Shown here piece after piece: positions 34,829 through 43,460 of a stretch of DNA of 64,000 bases. A model generated the notes under the pieces. That model worked only from the letters and a program-made list of their open reading frames with translations, searched no databases and had not been told where the DNA came from. This DNA comes from Occultella aeris (GTDB lineage: Bacteria > Actinomycetota > Actinomycetes > Actinomycetales > Beutenbergiaceae): contig NZ_CACRYJ010000028.1 of NCBI RefSeq assembly GCF_902703175.1, positions 58,648 through 122,647 of the forward strand, in the 5' to 3' direction. The position numbers and the translations under genes were made by a program. How positions within the stretch are numbered: position 1 is the stretch's first letter; each line of letters starts with the position of its first letter.

Positions 34829-36111
34829 AGCAGACGCTCCCCTCGCAGGACGGCGGTGATGAGCTCGGTGGCCGCTTCCGGAGACGTGTCCGGGTTCACG
34901 TCGGAGACCGGGTACCAGGTCTCCTGCAACCCGGTGCTGATCTCGTTGTAGAGCGGCGTCTGCGGCCGTGGCACGGCCTGCTCGAGGGAGTCCCGAATCA
35001 TCTCGTACATCGGGAAGGTCTCCTGGACCTCGGCATCCTCGTACGCCTCGGTGTTCGAGGCCGGGTTCCCGTCGTTGACCATGTAGAAGGCCTGGTGCTC
35101 GGGGGTGACGATGCACTGCGCGGCCTCGAAGGCCAGGTCGGTGTGCTCACTGAACGCACCGACGCCGAGGTTGATCCCGCCGACCGGGGGCGCGGAGTCC
35201 GTGCCCTCGGCGACCGCCGGGTAGAGCGCCCAGCCGAAGTCGTCGAGCACCGACTCCTCGAGCAGGCCGTCGTCGACCGCCTGTTGGGTGGAGGTCCACA
35301 CGAACGGCCAGTTCACCATGAAGGAGGCGTCATCGCCCTGGAAGAGCCGCAGCGACGCGGACTCGTCGGAGGTCGGCAGACCCGGCCCGCCCAGGCCGTC
35401 GCTGCCGATCTGCCCCATGATCCGCGCGGCCTCGCGCCCCGCGTCGGTCTCCAGGCCGAGTTCGGTGTCCTCGGCGCTCGAGCCGGGATTCGTGATGATC
35501 TCACCGCCGGCCGAGGCGATCAGCGCGTTGATCCAGACGGTGAGGGACTCCCCCTTGATGCCCTGGACCGCGAGGTAGAGATCCTGGTCGGTGGCCACCT
35601 CGATCAGCTGGTCCCAGGTCACCGGCTGGGACATGTCCAGCCCGGCCTCCTCGACCACGGACTCGCGGTACCAGAGCAGCTGGGTGTTGGCCCAGAACGG
35701 GATCGCGACGAGCTCGTCGTTCCAGGTGGCCGAGTCCAGCGAGCCCTGCACCACGTTCTCCGAGACGGCCTCGGCGACATCGTTCGGGATCGGCGCAAGG
35801 AAGCCGGGTTCGGAGAGTTCGGGGATGAACGGCGGGTCCAGGCTCATCAGGTCGATCGAGCTGTCCTCCGCGGCGAGACGTCGGGCGAGTTGCTCGCGCT
35901 GCGCGGCCGCATCCCGCGGCAGCAGCACCGTCTCGATGGTGTACGCACCGTCCGCCGCCTCGGTGCACTCGGCAGCGATCTGCGCCTGGCCACCATTGTC
36001 AGAGTTGATGTACCAGTTCAGCGTCGGCGGGCCATCGTCGGGCGCACACGCGGCGAGGGTCGCCACGAGTGCTGCTCCGGCGGTCGCCGCGACCATTCGG
36101 ATTCGTCGCAC
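34825..36111 (-). CDS. lpqY: Solute-binding lipoprotein, LpqY-like (trehalose)
   Basis: A 428-residue lipoprotein with lipobox LAAC (Cys22). The pattern REQLARRLAAEDSSIDLMSLD, FWANTQLLWYRESVV, GESLTVWINALIASAGGEI, NWPFVW, GGINLGVGAFS and RPQTPLYNEISTGLQ parallels the mycobacterial trehalose-binding protein LpqY. The GTG start at 36111 has GGGGAGG upstream. It begins the operon lpqY-sugA-sugB-sugC. Trehalose recycling is the known role of the mycobacterial system; ligand identity here rests on resemblance. Confidence 0.85.
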   Translation of the reverse strand: MRRIRMVAATAGAALVATLAACAPDDGPPTLNWYINSDNGGQAQIAAECTEAADGAYTIETVLLPRDAAAQREQLARRLAAEDSSIDLMSLDPPFIPELSEPGFLAPIPNDVAEAVSENVVQGSLDSATWNDELVAIPFWANTQLLWYRESVVEEAGLDMSQPVTWDQLIEVATDQDLYLAVQGIKGESLTVWINALIASAGGEIITNPGSSAEDTELGLETDAGREAARIMGQIGSDGLGGPGLPTSDESASLRLFQGDDASFMVNWPFVWTSTQQAVDDGLLEESVLDDFGWALYPAVAEGTDSAPPVGGINLGVGAFSEHTDLAFEAAQCIVTPEHQAFYMVNDGNPASNTEAYEDAEVQETFPMYEMIRDSLEQAVPRPQTPLYNEISTGLQETWYPVSDVNPDTSPEAATELITAVLRGERLL

Positions 36112-36476
36112 CAGACCTCCCCAAAGATCGCGTCATCGACTGATCTCAGGCGACAGCCAACACCCGATCGGGCGAGCGCGCACGTCGAGCGCCGGCCCGT
36201 GCCGGCCCGGACCGGATGGGCTCGACGGGGCCCGGGTGCGGGCCTGGAACCGCGTGGTCAACCGTCCTGCCTGGTCAGCGGGGCGGGGATTACCTGCGGT
36301 GACCGCGGTCGGCTTGTGCTAGAACCGACGGGTGATCCGACGAGCTAGCTAGCCCGCACGCCAGAGCTCCACGCGCTGCGGGCCATCCCGAACCGTGCCG
36401 ATGCACGGCTGGCCCCACGCCGCCCTCCTAGGCGGTCGTGTCAGCGCGCCATCATCACGAAGGGATCACTCGAACC
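36112..36476. other. 365-bp intergenic region between lpqY and a methyltransferase
   Basis: This is the promoter region for two divergent genes. It contains no ORF with family support. A GCTAGCTAGC self-complementary run lies near 36344-36353, and several short GGCCC/GGGCC inverted repeats are scattered, but none forms a convincing operator or terminator. Confidence 0.6.
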
Positions 36477-37241
36477 ATGTCTGAATCACCGCGTCACACC
36501 TTCGACCACCTGGTCGAGTCCGCCGCCGCTGTCCCGATCACCGGATGGGACTTCTCGTACCTACGCGATCGCACCGGCGGGGGTGATCTGCCCTGGGACT
36601 ACTGCCCGCTGGCGCAGTCGCTCGTGACCGGCGCGCATCGGGTGCTCGACGTCGACACCGGGGGTGGGGAGTTCTTCAGCGCGCTGTGCCCACCTGAGGG
36701 GAGTGTCGCGATCGAGCCGCACCGTCCGAACGTCGAGGTCGCGCAGCGGCGCTTGCGGCCGCTCGGGGTGGAGGTGGTCGAACGGCACGACGAATCGCTA
36801 CCTGTACCTGACCAGGCCTTCGACCTGGTGCTCAACCGCCACGGTCACCTCGAGGCCGCCGAGTCGCACCGGGTGCTTGCCCCTGGCGGCCGGCTGCTGT
36901 CGCAACAGGTCGGTGCACGCAACGACGTCGAGCTGAACGAGGCCCTGGGTGTCCCGCCTGCACCCCCGATAGGTGCGGCCACCTCGATCGAGGACCTACG
37001 CACCGACCTCGCAGCGGCAGGGCTCGACGAGGTCGAGGTCCGCGAAGCGATTGTGGTCACCCGTTTCTTCGACGTTGGAGCAGTCGTGTTCCAGCTCCGG
37101 GCCGTGCCCTGGCAGGTTCCTGACTTCGACGTCACCCGGCACCGTGAGGGGCTCGCCCGCATCCACGAGCAGGTCCAGAACACGGGTGCGTTCGAGGTTC
37201 GCAGCCAGCGGTTCCTGATCAGGGCCCGACGCGTCGACTAG
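36477..37241 (+). CDS. Class I SAM-dependent methyltransferase
   Basis: A 254-residue cytoplasmic enzyme with a UbiE-like fold. Motif I is RVLDVDTGGGEFF (about 55-67, here DVDTGGGE instead of the usual D-x-G-x-G). The acidic ribose-binding residue is in AIEPHRPN, and the later strands are AFDLVLNRHGHL and HRVLAPGGRLLSQQV. The C-terminal half carries a substrate region ending FEVRSQRFLIRARRV. The start at 36477 is preceded by AAGGGA at a rather long distance. The substrate is unknown. Confidence 0.85.
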   Translation: MSESPRHTFDHLVESAAAVPITGWDFSYLRDRTGGGDLPWDYCPLAQSLVTGAHRVLDVDTGGGEFFSALCPPEGSVAIEPHRPNVEVAQRRLRPLGVEVVERHDESLPVPDQAFDLVLNRHGHLEAAESHRVLAPGGRLLSQQVGARNDVELNEALGVPPAPPIGAATSIEDLRTDLAAAGLDEVEVREAIVVTRFFDVGAVVFQLRAVPWQVPDFDVTRHREGLARIHEQVQNTGAFEVRSQRFLIRARRVD

Positions 37242-37388
37242 CGGCCGACGGCCATCGGCGGGGTCCGGGCGCCCACCCGGATCCCGCCCACGGCGGTGCG
37301 TGATCGATGCCGGGTAGGTGTGCGCGCCTCTCGCTCGGCCGCAGCGACCGATGACGTACGCACCGGGCGGACGAGTGGCCTCGCCGGA

Positions 37389-38930
37389 TCAGTCCCGGAA
37401 TGTCTCGATCTGGGCACCGAGCTCGATCAGTCGCTCCTGCAGCTGCTCGTAGCCCCGGGCGATGATGTCCACCCCGCGCAGCACGGAGGTGCCCTTCGCG
37501 GCAAGCATGGCGAGCAGGATGACGACGGCGGGACGCAGCGCGGGCGGGCAGCTCACCTCGGCGCCGGACCAGTGCGTCGGGCCGTTGATGTCGAGGCGGT
37601 GCGGGTCGAGCAGGCGCACGTCCGCGCCGAGGCGGGTCAGGACGCTCAGGTGGATGGCCCGGTTGTCGTAGACCCAGTCGTGGATCAGCGTGTGCCCCGA
37701 GGCACAGGCCGCGATGACGGCGAAGAACGGCAGGTTGTCGATGTTCAGCCCGGGGAAGGGCATCGGATGGATCTTGTCGATCGGCGCCCTCAGGTCACTC
37801 GGCTGGACGGTCACGTCAACCAGGCGGGTTCGTCCGTTCGCCGCGGGGTACTCCGCGGAGAGCACGTACCGCAGACCCATCTCGGCGAGGGTGGCGAGCT
37901 CGATCTCCATGAACTCGATCGGCACCCGAGCCACCGTGATCTCGGAATGCGTCACGATCCCGGCCGTGAGCAGGCTCATCGCCTCGATCGGGTCCTCGGC
38001 CAGGGCGTAGTCGACGTCCGAGTTGATGTCGGCGAGGCCGTGCACCGTCAGCGTGGTCGTACCCACCCCGTCGATCCGCACCCCGAGCAGGTCGAGATAG
38101 AAGCACAGGTCCTGGACCATGTAGTTCGAGCTGGCGTTGCGGATGGTGGTCACACCCGGGTGCCGGGCCGCTGCCATGATGGCGTTCTCGGTGACCGTGT
38201 CACCGCGCTCGGTGAGGACCACCTTGATGTCCTGCGGGCGGTCCGGTGCGACGGTGGCGTGGTACGCGCCGGAGGTGGCCACCACCTCCAGCCCGAACGG
38301 GCGCAGTGCGATCATGTGCGGCTCCACGGTCCGGGTGCCGAGATCGCAACCGCCGGCGTAGGGCAGCTCGAAGTCCGGGTTCCGGTTCAGCAGCGGTCCG
38401 AGGAACATGATGATGCTGCGGGTGCGCTTCGCGGCGTCGGCGTCCATCGCGTCCAGGTCGAGGTTGGTGGGCGGGACGATGTCCAGGTCATGGCCGTCGG
38501 CGGACCAGGTGACCTTGACCCCGATGGACCGGAGCACGTCGACGATCCGGTCGACCTCGACGATCCGGGCCACGCCGCGCAGCCGGGTCCGGCCCCGGTT
38601 CAGCAGCGAGGCGCAGAGCAGGGCGACGGCACCGTTCTTGGACGACTTGACCGTGATCGTGCCGGAGAGTTGCTGACCGCCGGTCACCCGCAGGTGCGAG
38701 GCGCGCGGCGCACCGATGGAGAGTAGATCGGCCTCCAGGGCGCGGTTGATCCGGGTGAGAAGCTCGACGGAGAGGTTCTGACTGCCCTGCTCGATCCTGG
38801 CGATGGCGCTCTGCGAGGTGTTCAGGCGCTCGGCGAGCTGGCTCTGGGTCAAGCCCTTGTTCTGACGAGCCCCACGGATCAGGGTGCCGATCTCGGCGAC
38901 GGAGGTATCGGTCTCTTCAATCACGGTCAT
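37389..38930 (-). CDS. HTH-MurA fusion: XRE domain plus UDP-GlcNAc 1-carboxyvinyltransferase homologue
   Basis: A 513-residue protein. Residues about 13-66 form an XRE-type helix-turn-helix (LIRGARQNKGLTQSQLAERLNTSQSAIARIEQG). Residues about 79-513 form a complete EPSP-synthase/MurA fold: Lys98-Asn99 in SSKNGAVAL correspond to the substrate Lys-Asn of MurA, and Cys195 in AGGCDLGTR to the catalytic cysteine loop. MurA makes the first committed peptidoglycan precursor; whether this fused form is catalytic or a ligand-sensing regulator is open. The start follows a TATCGT box and a perfect palindrome, which suggests autoregulation. Confidence 0.92.
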   Translation of the reverse strand: MTVIEETDTSVAEIGTLIRGARQNKGLTQSQLAERLNTSQSAIARIEQGSQNLSVELLTRINRALEADLLSIGAPRASHLRVTGGQQLSGTITVKSSKNGAVALLCASLLNRGRTRLRGVARIVEVDRIVDVLRSIGVKVTWSADGHDLDIVPPTNLDLDAMDADAAKRTRSIIMFLGPLLNRNPDFELPYAGGCDLGTRTVEPHMIALRPFGLEVVATSGAYHATVAPDRPQDIKVVLTERGDTVTENAIMAAARHPGVTTIRNASSNYMVQDLCFYLDLLGVRIDGVGTTTLTVHGLADINSDVDYALAEDPIEAMSLLTAGIVTHSEITVARVPIEFMEIELATLAEMGLRYVLSAEYPAANGRTRLVDVTVQPSDLRAPIDKIHPMPFPGLNIDNLPFFAVIAACASGHTLIHDWVYDNRAIHLSVLTRLGADVRLLDPHRLDINGPTHWSGAEVSCPPALRPAVVILLAMLAAKGTSVLRGVDIIARGYEQLQERLIELGAQIETFRD

Positions 38931-38936
38931 GGCGTC

Positions 38937-38942
38937 ACGATA
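38937..38942 (-). promoter_or_regulatory. -10 element of the HTH-MurA gene (leaderless)
   Basis: On the minus strand TATCGT is followed by six bases and the ATG, with no ribosome site. It shares three bases with the adjacent palindrome. Confidence 0.5.
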
Positions 38943-38959
38943 TCTCACATCTGAGATAT
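38940..38959. promoter_or_regulatory. Perfect 8-4-8 palindrome, likely XRE operator
   Basis: ATATCTCA and TGAGATAT flank CATC, a perfect inverted repeat of a size that suits an XRE dimer. It overlaps the -10 of the HTH-MurA gene and is 9 bases from its start codon, so binding there should block transcription. Its AT-richness stands out from the surrounding DNA. Confidence 0.7.
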
Positions 38960-39003
38960 TGCGAGGTTCAGTGACATGGAACACAGTGCGTGTCGCCCGA
39001 TCG

Positions 39004-39042
39004 GGCGCCGACCTCATGCGCAGCGCGCATGAGGTCGGCGCC
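39004..39042. terminator. 18-bp perfect hairpin after phoH
   Basis: GGCGCCGACCTCATGCGC (39004-39021) and its exact complement (39025-39042) are separated by only three bases. It begins 5 bases beyond the phoH stop and ends 45 bases from the HTH-MurA palindrome. It is a strong terminator-type structure for phoH, without a U-tract. Confidence 0.75.
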
Positions 39043-39047
39043 GGAGA

Positions 39048-40472
39048 TCAAGTTTCGATGCCCTCCAGCAGCTCGGTGACCAGGGCCGCGACCGGGGACC
39101 GCTCGGAGCGGGTCAGGGTGACGTGGGCGAACAGCGGGTGCCCCTTCAACGCCTCGATCACGGCGGCGACCCCGTCGTGACGCCCCACCCGGAGGTTGTC
39201 CCGTTGGGCGACGTCGTGGGTGAGGACCACCCTCGAGCTCTGCCCGATCCGGGACAGCACCGTGAGCAGCACGTTGCGTTCGAGGGACTGCGCCTCGTCC
39301 ACGATCACGAACGCGTCGTGCAGGGACCTGCCACGGATGTGCGTGAGCGGGAGCACCTCGAGCATGCCCCGGTCCATGACCTCCTCGACGACCTCCGAGG
39401 AGACCACCGCGCCGAGGGTGTCGAAGACGGCCTGGGCCCAGGGGTTCATCTTCTCGGCCTCACTGCCCGGCAGGTAGCCGAGCTCCTGGCCACCGACGGC
39501 GTACAGCGGTCGGAACACCATCACCTTCCGGTGCTCGCGCCGCTCCAGCACGGCCTCGAGCCCCGCACAGAGGGCCAGCGCGGACTTCCCCGTCCCCGCC
39601 CGGCCCCCGAGGGAGACGATGCCGATCTCCGGATCGAGCAGCAGGTCGATCGCGATCCGCTGCTCGGCGCTGCGCCCGTGCATCCCGAAGATGTCCCGGT
39701 CGCCACGGACCAGCGCGATCTGCTTGTCCGGCGTGACCCGCCCGAGCCCCGAACCGCGCGGCGAGTGCAGCACCAGCCCGGTGTGACACGGCAGGTCCCG
39801 GACGCCGTCCCCGATCGCCAGGTCCGCGATCGAGAGGTGCTCCTCACCGAACAGCGTGGCCATCTCCGACTCGGTGACGGAGGCCTCGGACATGCCCCGC
39901 CAGCCGGAGTCGACCGCCAGTTGCGCCCGGTACTCCTCGGCCCGGATCCCGACGGCCGACGCCTTGACCCGCATCGGCAGGTCCTTGGAGACCACCCGGA
40001 CGGTGAGCCCTTCGGAACGAAGGTTCGCCGCGACGGAGAGGATCCGGGTGTCGTTGTCACCCAGGCGCAGGCCCGAGGGCAGGATCGAAGGGTCGGAGTG
40101 GTTCAGCTCGACCCGGACGGTGCCGCCCGCCTCGCCGACGGCGATGGGTTCGTCGAGCTTGCCGTGCTTGACCCGAAGGTCGTCGAGGATCCGCAGCGCG
40201 CTGCGGGCGAAGTAGCCGAGTTCGGGGTGGTGGCGCTTGGCCTCCAACTCGGTGATGACGACGATCGGTAACACCACGTCGTGTTCGGCGAACCGGTAGA
40301 TCGCGCGCGGGTCGGACAGCAACACCGAGGTGTCGAGGACATACGTGACGCGTGCGCCGTCGGTGCCGTCAGGGGCGTGGGGATCGGGGACCGGCAGCAC
40401 GCCGGGGAGTCCCTCACCGCCCTTCGATGTGCCGGGGATCGGATCGTCGAACGCGAGGGACTCACGGGTCAC
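39048..40472 (-). CDS. phoH: PIN-PhoH family ATPase/ribonuclease (PhoH2-like)
   Basis: A 474-residue protein. The N-terminal PIN ribonuclease domain (about 40-185) begins [13 protein letters not shown] and holds acidic residues in ITELEAKRH and GDNDTRIL. The C-terminal PhoH domain (about 245-470) has Walker [13 protein letters not shown] and Walker [10 protein letters not shown]. Proteins of this layout, such as mycobacterial PhoH2, unwind and cleave RNA. The GTG start at 40472 has GGAGGAG 8 bases upstream. It lies downstream of uppS with a gap of 285 bases. Confidence 0.95.
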   Translation of the reverse strand: MTRESLAFDDPIPGTSKGGEGLPGVLPVPDPHAPDGTDGARVTYVLDTSVLLSDPRAIYRFAEHDVVLPIVVITELEAKRHHPELGYFARSALRILDDLRVKHGKLDEPIAVGEAGGTVRVELNHSDPSILPSGLRLGDNDTRILSVAANLRSEGLTVRVVSKDLPMRVKASAVGIRAEEYRAQLAVDSGWRGMSEASVTESEMATLFGEEHLSIADLAIGDGVRDLPCHTGLVLHSPRGSGLGRVTPDKQIALVRGDRDIFGMHGRSAEQRIAIDLLLDPEIGIVSLGGRAGTGKSALALCAGLEAVLERREHRKVMVFRPLYAVGGQELGYLPGSEAEKMNPWAQAVFDTLGAVVSSEVVEEVMDRGMLEVLPLTHIRGRSLHDAFVIVDEAQSLERNVLLTVLSRIGQSSRVVLTHDVAQRDNLRVGRHDGVAAVIEALKGHPLFAHVTLTRSERSPVAALVTELLEGIET

Positions 40473-40757
40473 TGGTAGCTCCTCCAGATGGACCTGCTCC
40501 GCTGCGCGTTGCGGCGCTGCGGGTGCGGGGTGAGGGCGGTCGGCCCGACGAGGGGCCGGCGGCCCCTCTCCCACCTGAGCGTGTGCTCCATGGGCTGGCC
40601 TCCCGGTGGGTGACCGGAGTGCCACCCAGTGATGACCACGCTACGACCGCACCGGAGCTACACGTGGGAGCGACGCGGCGTGGCGCGGCGAACCGCGAAG
40701 AGTTCACCTCCCGGACACATTCGGGCCCTCAGCAGCTCGCAGTGACCCGCCCTCTCG

Positions 40758-41519
40758 TCAGCGACCGAGGCGCCGCTCTCGCTCACCGAAGGAACGCAGG
40801 GCGCGCAGGAAGTCCACCCGGCGGAAGTCCGGCCAGTAGGCCTCGCAGAAGTAGAACTCGCTGTGCGCGCTCTGCCAGAGCAGGAAGCCACCGAGCCGCT
40901 GCTCCCCGGAGGTGCGGATGACCAGGTCGGGGTCGGGCTGGCCCTTGGTGTAGAGGTGCTCGGCAATCTTGTCCACGGTGACCGCGTCGGTGAGGTCCTC
41001 GAGCGAGCGTCCTTGCTCGGTGTACTCCTTGATCAGCGAGCGCACCGCGTTCGCGATCTCGTGGCGCCCGCCGTAGCCGACGGCGATGTTGACGTGCACC
41101 CCGTCCACATCCGCGGTGAGGGCCTCGGCCGCGCGCAGCCGGTCGGAGATCTCCTCCGGCAGCAGGTCCAGCTCCCCGACCATCCGCAACCGCCAGCGTC
41201 GGGTTGTGGCGAGCTTCGCGACCGTGGCGGCGATGATCTCGAGGAGGTCGGTGATCTCGGCGGGGTCGCGCCGCAGGTTGTCGGTGGAGAGCATCCACAG
41301 TGTGACGACCCCGACACCCACCTCCTCGCACCAGGTGAGCAGATCGGTGATCCGGTCCGCCCCGGCCTGATGACCTTGCGCCGTCTCCAGGCCCACCGAG
41401 CGTGCCCAGCGACGGTTCCCGTCCAGCATCACGCCGATGTGATGCGGTACCGGTCGGCCGTGCAACTGGTTCGCGAGCTTGCGCTCGTAGATGCCGTAGA
41501 GGAAGTTCGGTGGCCGCAT
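40758..41519 (-). CDS. uppS: Polyprenyl diphosphate synthase (isoprenyl transferase)
   Basis: A 253-residue cis-prenyltransferase. HIGVMLDGNRRWAR (27-40) holds the catalytic Asp33 and diphosphate-binding residues, and DLVIRTSGEQRLGGFLLWQSAHSEFYF holds the conserved C-terminal motifs. It elongates prenyl diphosphates to the carrier lipid used for cell-wall synthesis. GGAGGAG lies upstream of the ATG. In actinomycetes several such paralogues differ in product length, which cannot be judged here. Confidence 0.95.
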   Translation of the reverse strand: MRPPNFLYGIYERKLANQLHGRPVPHHIGVMLDGNRRWARSVGLETAQGHQAGADRITDLLTWCEEVGVGVVTLWMLSTDNLRRDPAEITDLLEIIAATVAKLATTRRWRLRMVGELDLLPEEISDRLRAAEALTADVDGVHVNIAVGYGGRHEIANAVRSLIKEYTEQGRSLEDLTDAVTVDKIAEHLYTKGQPDPDLVIRTSGEQRLGGFLLWQSAHSEFYFCEAYWPDFRRVDFLRALRSFGERERRLGR

Positions 41520-41545
41520 CTCGGTTTCCGCTCCTCCTCGCGTGG

Positions 41546-41590
41546 GTGCCTGCACCCCGATGGTCCCTCGCACCTTCGGGGTGCAGGCAC
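41546..41590. repeat. 15-bp inverted repeat upstream of uppS
   Basis: GTGCCTGCACCCCGA (41546-41560) and its exact complement (41576-41590) flank a 15-base spacer. The repeat starts 27 bases upstream of uppS and lies in the divergent uppS/trhA promoter region. It could form a leader hairpin for uppS or be a protein site. Confidence 0.6.
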
Positions 41591-41627
41591 ACGCTACAAC
41601 TCTCGACCGGTGCGCGGACCTACGCTT

Positions 41628-41648
41628 GCGTAACCTACGATGGCGTAA
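41628..41648. promoter_or_regulatory. GCGTAA direct repeats at the trhA promoter
   Basis: GCGTAA occurs at 41628-41633 and 41643-41648, 15 bases apart, on either side of TACGAT (41636-41641), which fits a -10 box about 60 bases upstream of trhA. The repeats may be a regulator site. No matching site is seen near the desaturase. Confidence 0.35.
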
Positions 41649-41704
41649 GGACTGTTGCCTCCGACGGTCCGACCCAACCTGCACCGAGACGATGAAGGGC
41701 CTCC

Positions 41705-42421
41705 ATGGCACGCACCAGAGCGCACCGGCGCCCGCCTCCGGTGAATGCCAAGACCCCCGTCGCCTCCCCCGCCGTCCCGGCACCCGAGGCAAAGCCGCGC
41801 CTGCGCGGCTGGATCCACACGATCATGGCCCCGATCGCGCTGGTCGTCGGCATCGTTCTGGTCGTCGGCTCGACCACGCCGGCGGCCAAGATCAGTACCG
41901 CCGTGTTCGCACTCACCACGGTGATCATGTTCGGCACCAGCGCGGTCTACCACCGCGGCACCTGGTCACCGAGGGCCTTCGCGGTGCTCCGGCGGATGGA
42001 CCACGCGAACATCTTCCTGGTCATCGCCGGTACCTACACACCGCTGGCAGTCCTGCTCCTGCCGGCCGGCACGGCCACGCTGCTGCTCTGGCTCGTGTGG
42101 GGCGGCGCGGTCGCCGGCCTGCTCGCCCGGATCTTCTGGCTCGGCGCACCGCGGTGGTTCTACGTGCCGGTATACGTGGCGCTCGGGTGGGTGGCGGTGG
42201 GCTTCCTGCCGGCGTTCTGGACGAACGGCGGGCCGGCCATCGCCCTCCTGGTGATCGTCGGCGGGCTCGGCTACACCCTCGGCGCGGCCGCCTACGGCTT
42301 CAAGCGTCCGAACCCGAGCCCCACCTGGTTCGGATTCCACGAGATCTTCCACACCGGGACCGTCATCGGCTACTCCGCTCACGCGATCGCGATCGCACTG
42401 GCGGCGTTCTCAGCGGTGTGA
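41705..42421 (+). CDS. trhA: Hemolysin III / TrhA family membrane protein
   Basis: A 238-residue protein with seven membrane segments after a basic N-terminus (1-35). The PAQR-type metal residues are in SAVYHRG (His about 82), RMDHANIFLVIAGTYTP and the C-terminal GFHEIFHTGTVIGYSAH. TrhA proteins of bacteria take part in membrane-lipid homeostasis. The AAGGG sequence precedes the ATG. It is divergent from uppS. Confidence 0.92.
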   Translation: MARTRAHRRPPPVNAKTPVASPAVPAPEAKPRLRGWIHTIMAPIALVVGIVLVVGSTTPAAKISTAVFALTTVIMFGTSAVYHRGTWSPRAFAVLRRMDHANIFLVIAGTYTPLAVLLLPAGTATLLLWLVWGGAVAGLLARIFWLGAPRWFYVPVYVALGWVAVGFLPAFWTNGGPAIALLVIVGGLGYTLGAAAYGFKRPNPSPTWFGFHEIFHTGTVIGYSAHAIAIALAAFSAV

Positions 42422-42475
42422 CCGGCGCGCCACTAGGCTGTGCCCACCACCGCCGCGCCGCCGAGGGAGATCCGC

Positions 42476-43438
42476 ATGGCCAAGGACGCTGACTGGGACG
42501 AATCACCTGTGGAGCTGCTCCGCGCGGGCCGGGACTTCGCGCTCGCGGACCTCGACCGGGACACCACGCCCGGCTGGTCGGCGGGCAAGGCTGCGGCCGA
42601 GGCGACCATGGCCGCCCGCGGTGAGGAACTCTCCGATCTCCAGGAGCGACTGTTCGCCCACGGTCGCAGTGGCGGCGACCGGTCGGTGCTGCTCGTGCTG
42701 CAGGGCTTGGACACCTCCGGCAAGGGTGGGATCGTGCGGCACGTCCTCGGAATGCTCGACCCGCAGGGTGTCGCCCTCGCGTCGTTCGGCGTGCCCACCG
42801 AGACCGAGAGCAAGCACCACCACCTCTGGCGGATCCGCCGGGCCCTCCCGCCGGCCGGGCGCATCGGCGTGTTCGACCGGTCCCACTACGAACAGGTGCT
42901 CGTGGTCAAGGTGGACGGGCTGGAGCCGGCGCAGGAGAACGAGGGCCGCTACGCCGAGCTGAACAGGTTCGACCGGCAGGTGATCAACTCCGGCACCACC
43001 GTGATCAAGGTCGCCCTGATGGTCTCCCACGAGGAGCAGGGCGCACGGCTGCGGGAACGGCTCGAGCGCCCCGACAAGCACTGGAAGTACAACCCCGGCG
43101 ACGTGGACACGCGGCTCAAGTGGAACGAGTTCCAGGACGCCTACCAGGAGATGTTCGAACGCACCTCCACCGAGGCGGCGCCCTGGTACGTCGTTCCGGC
43201 CGATCACAAGTGGTACGCACGGATCGCGGTCACGGAGTTGCTGTACCAGGCGCTGGTCGGCCTCGACCTGTCCTGGCCCGAGGCGGACTTCGACCTCGAG
43301 AAGGAGAAGGCGCGCCTCGCCGCCACCATGGCGGACCCTGGCTACGAGGCCCACGAGAACGAGGACAGTGGCGGCGGCCACGGCAAGAAGCACAAGAAGG
43401 ACAAGAAGGGGAAGAAGGGGAAGGGCAAGAAGAAGTAG
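42476..43438 (+). CDS. ppk2: Polyphosphate kinase 2 with Lys-rich tail
   Basis: A 320-residue PPK2-family phosphotransferase. Walker A is GLDTSGKGG (77-85) and the lid/Walker B region FDRSHYEQVLV starts at 133. WKYNPGDVDTRLKWNEFQDAYQEMFERTS is also typical. It transfers phosphate between polyphosphate and nucleotides. The last about 20 residues are almost only Lys, Gly and His (KKHKKDKKGKKGKGKKK). Such a polybasic tail may bind polyphosphate or nucleic acid. GAGGGAG lies 6 bases before the ATG. Confidence 0.94.
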   Translation: MAKDADWDESPVELLRAGRDFALADLDRDTTPGWSAGKAAAEATMAARGEELSDLQERLFAHGRSGGDRSVLLVLQGLDTSGKGGIVRHVLGMLDPQGVALASFGVPTETESKHHHLWRIRRALPPAGRIGVFDRSHYEQVLVVKVDGLEPAQENEGRYAELNRFDRQVINSGTTVIKVALMVSHEEQGARLRERLERPDKHWKYNPGDVDTRLKWNEFQDAYQEMFERTSTEAAPWYVVPADHKWYARIAVTELLYQALVGLDLSWPEADFDLEKEKARLAATMADPGYEAHENEDSGGGHGKKHKKDKKGKKGKGKKK

Positions 43439-43460
43439 TTGCCCTCGTGGTCGACCGTTC

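Noticed and set aside
36344..36353. GCTAGCTAGC as an operator or attachment site
   Set aside because: It is a short alternating repeat with no second copy and no mobile-element gene nearby.
39004..39042. The 18-bp hairpin as part of the HTH-MurA operator
   Set aside because: It is next to the phoH stop, unrelated in sequence to the 38940-38959 palindrome, and too GC-rich and long for an XRE site; a terminator is more likely.
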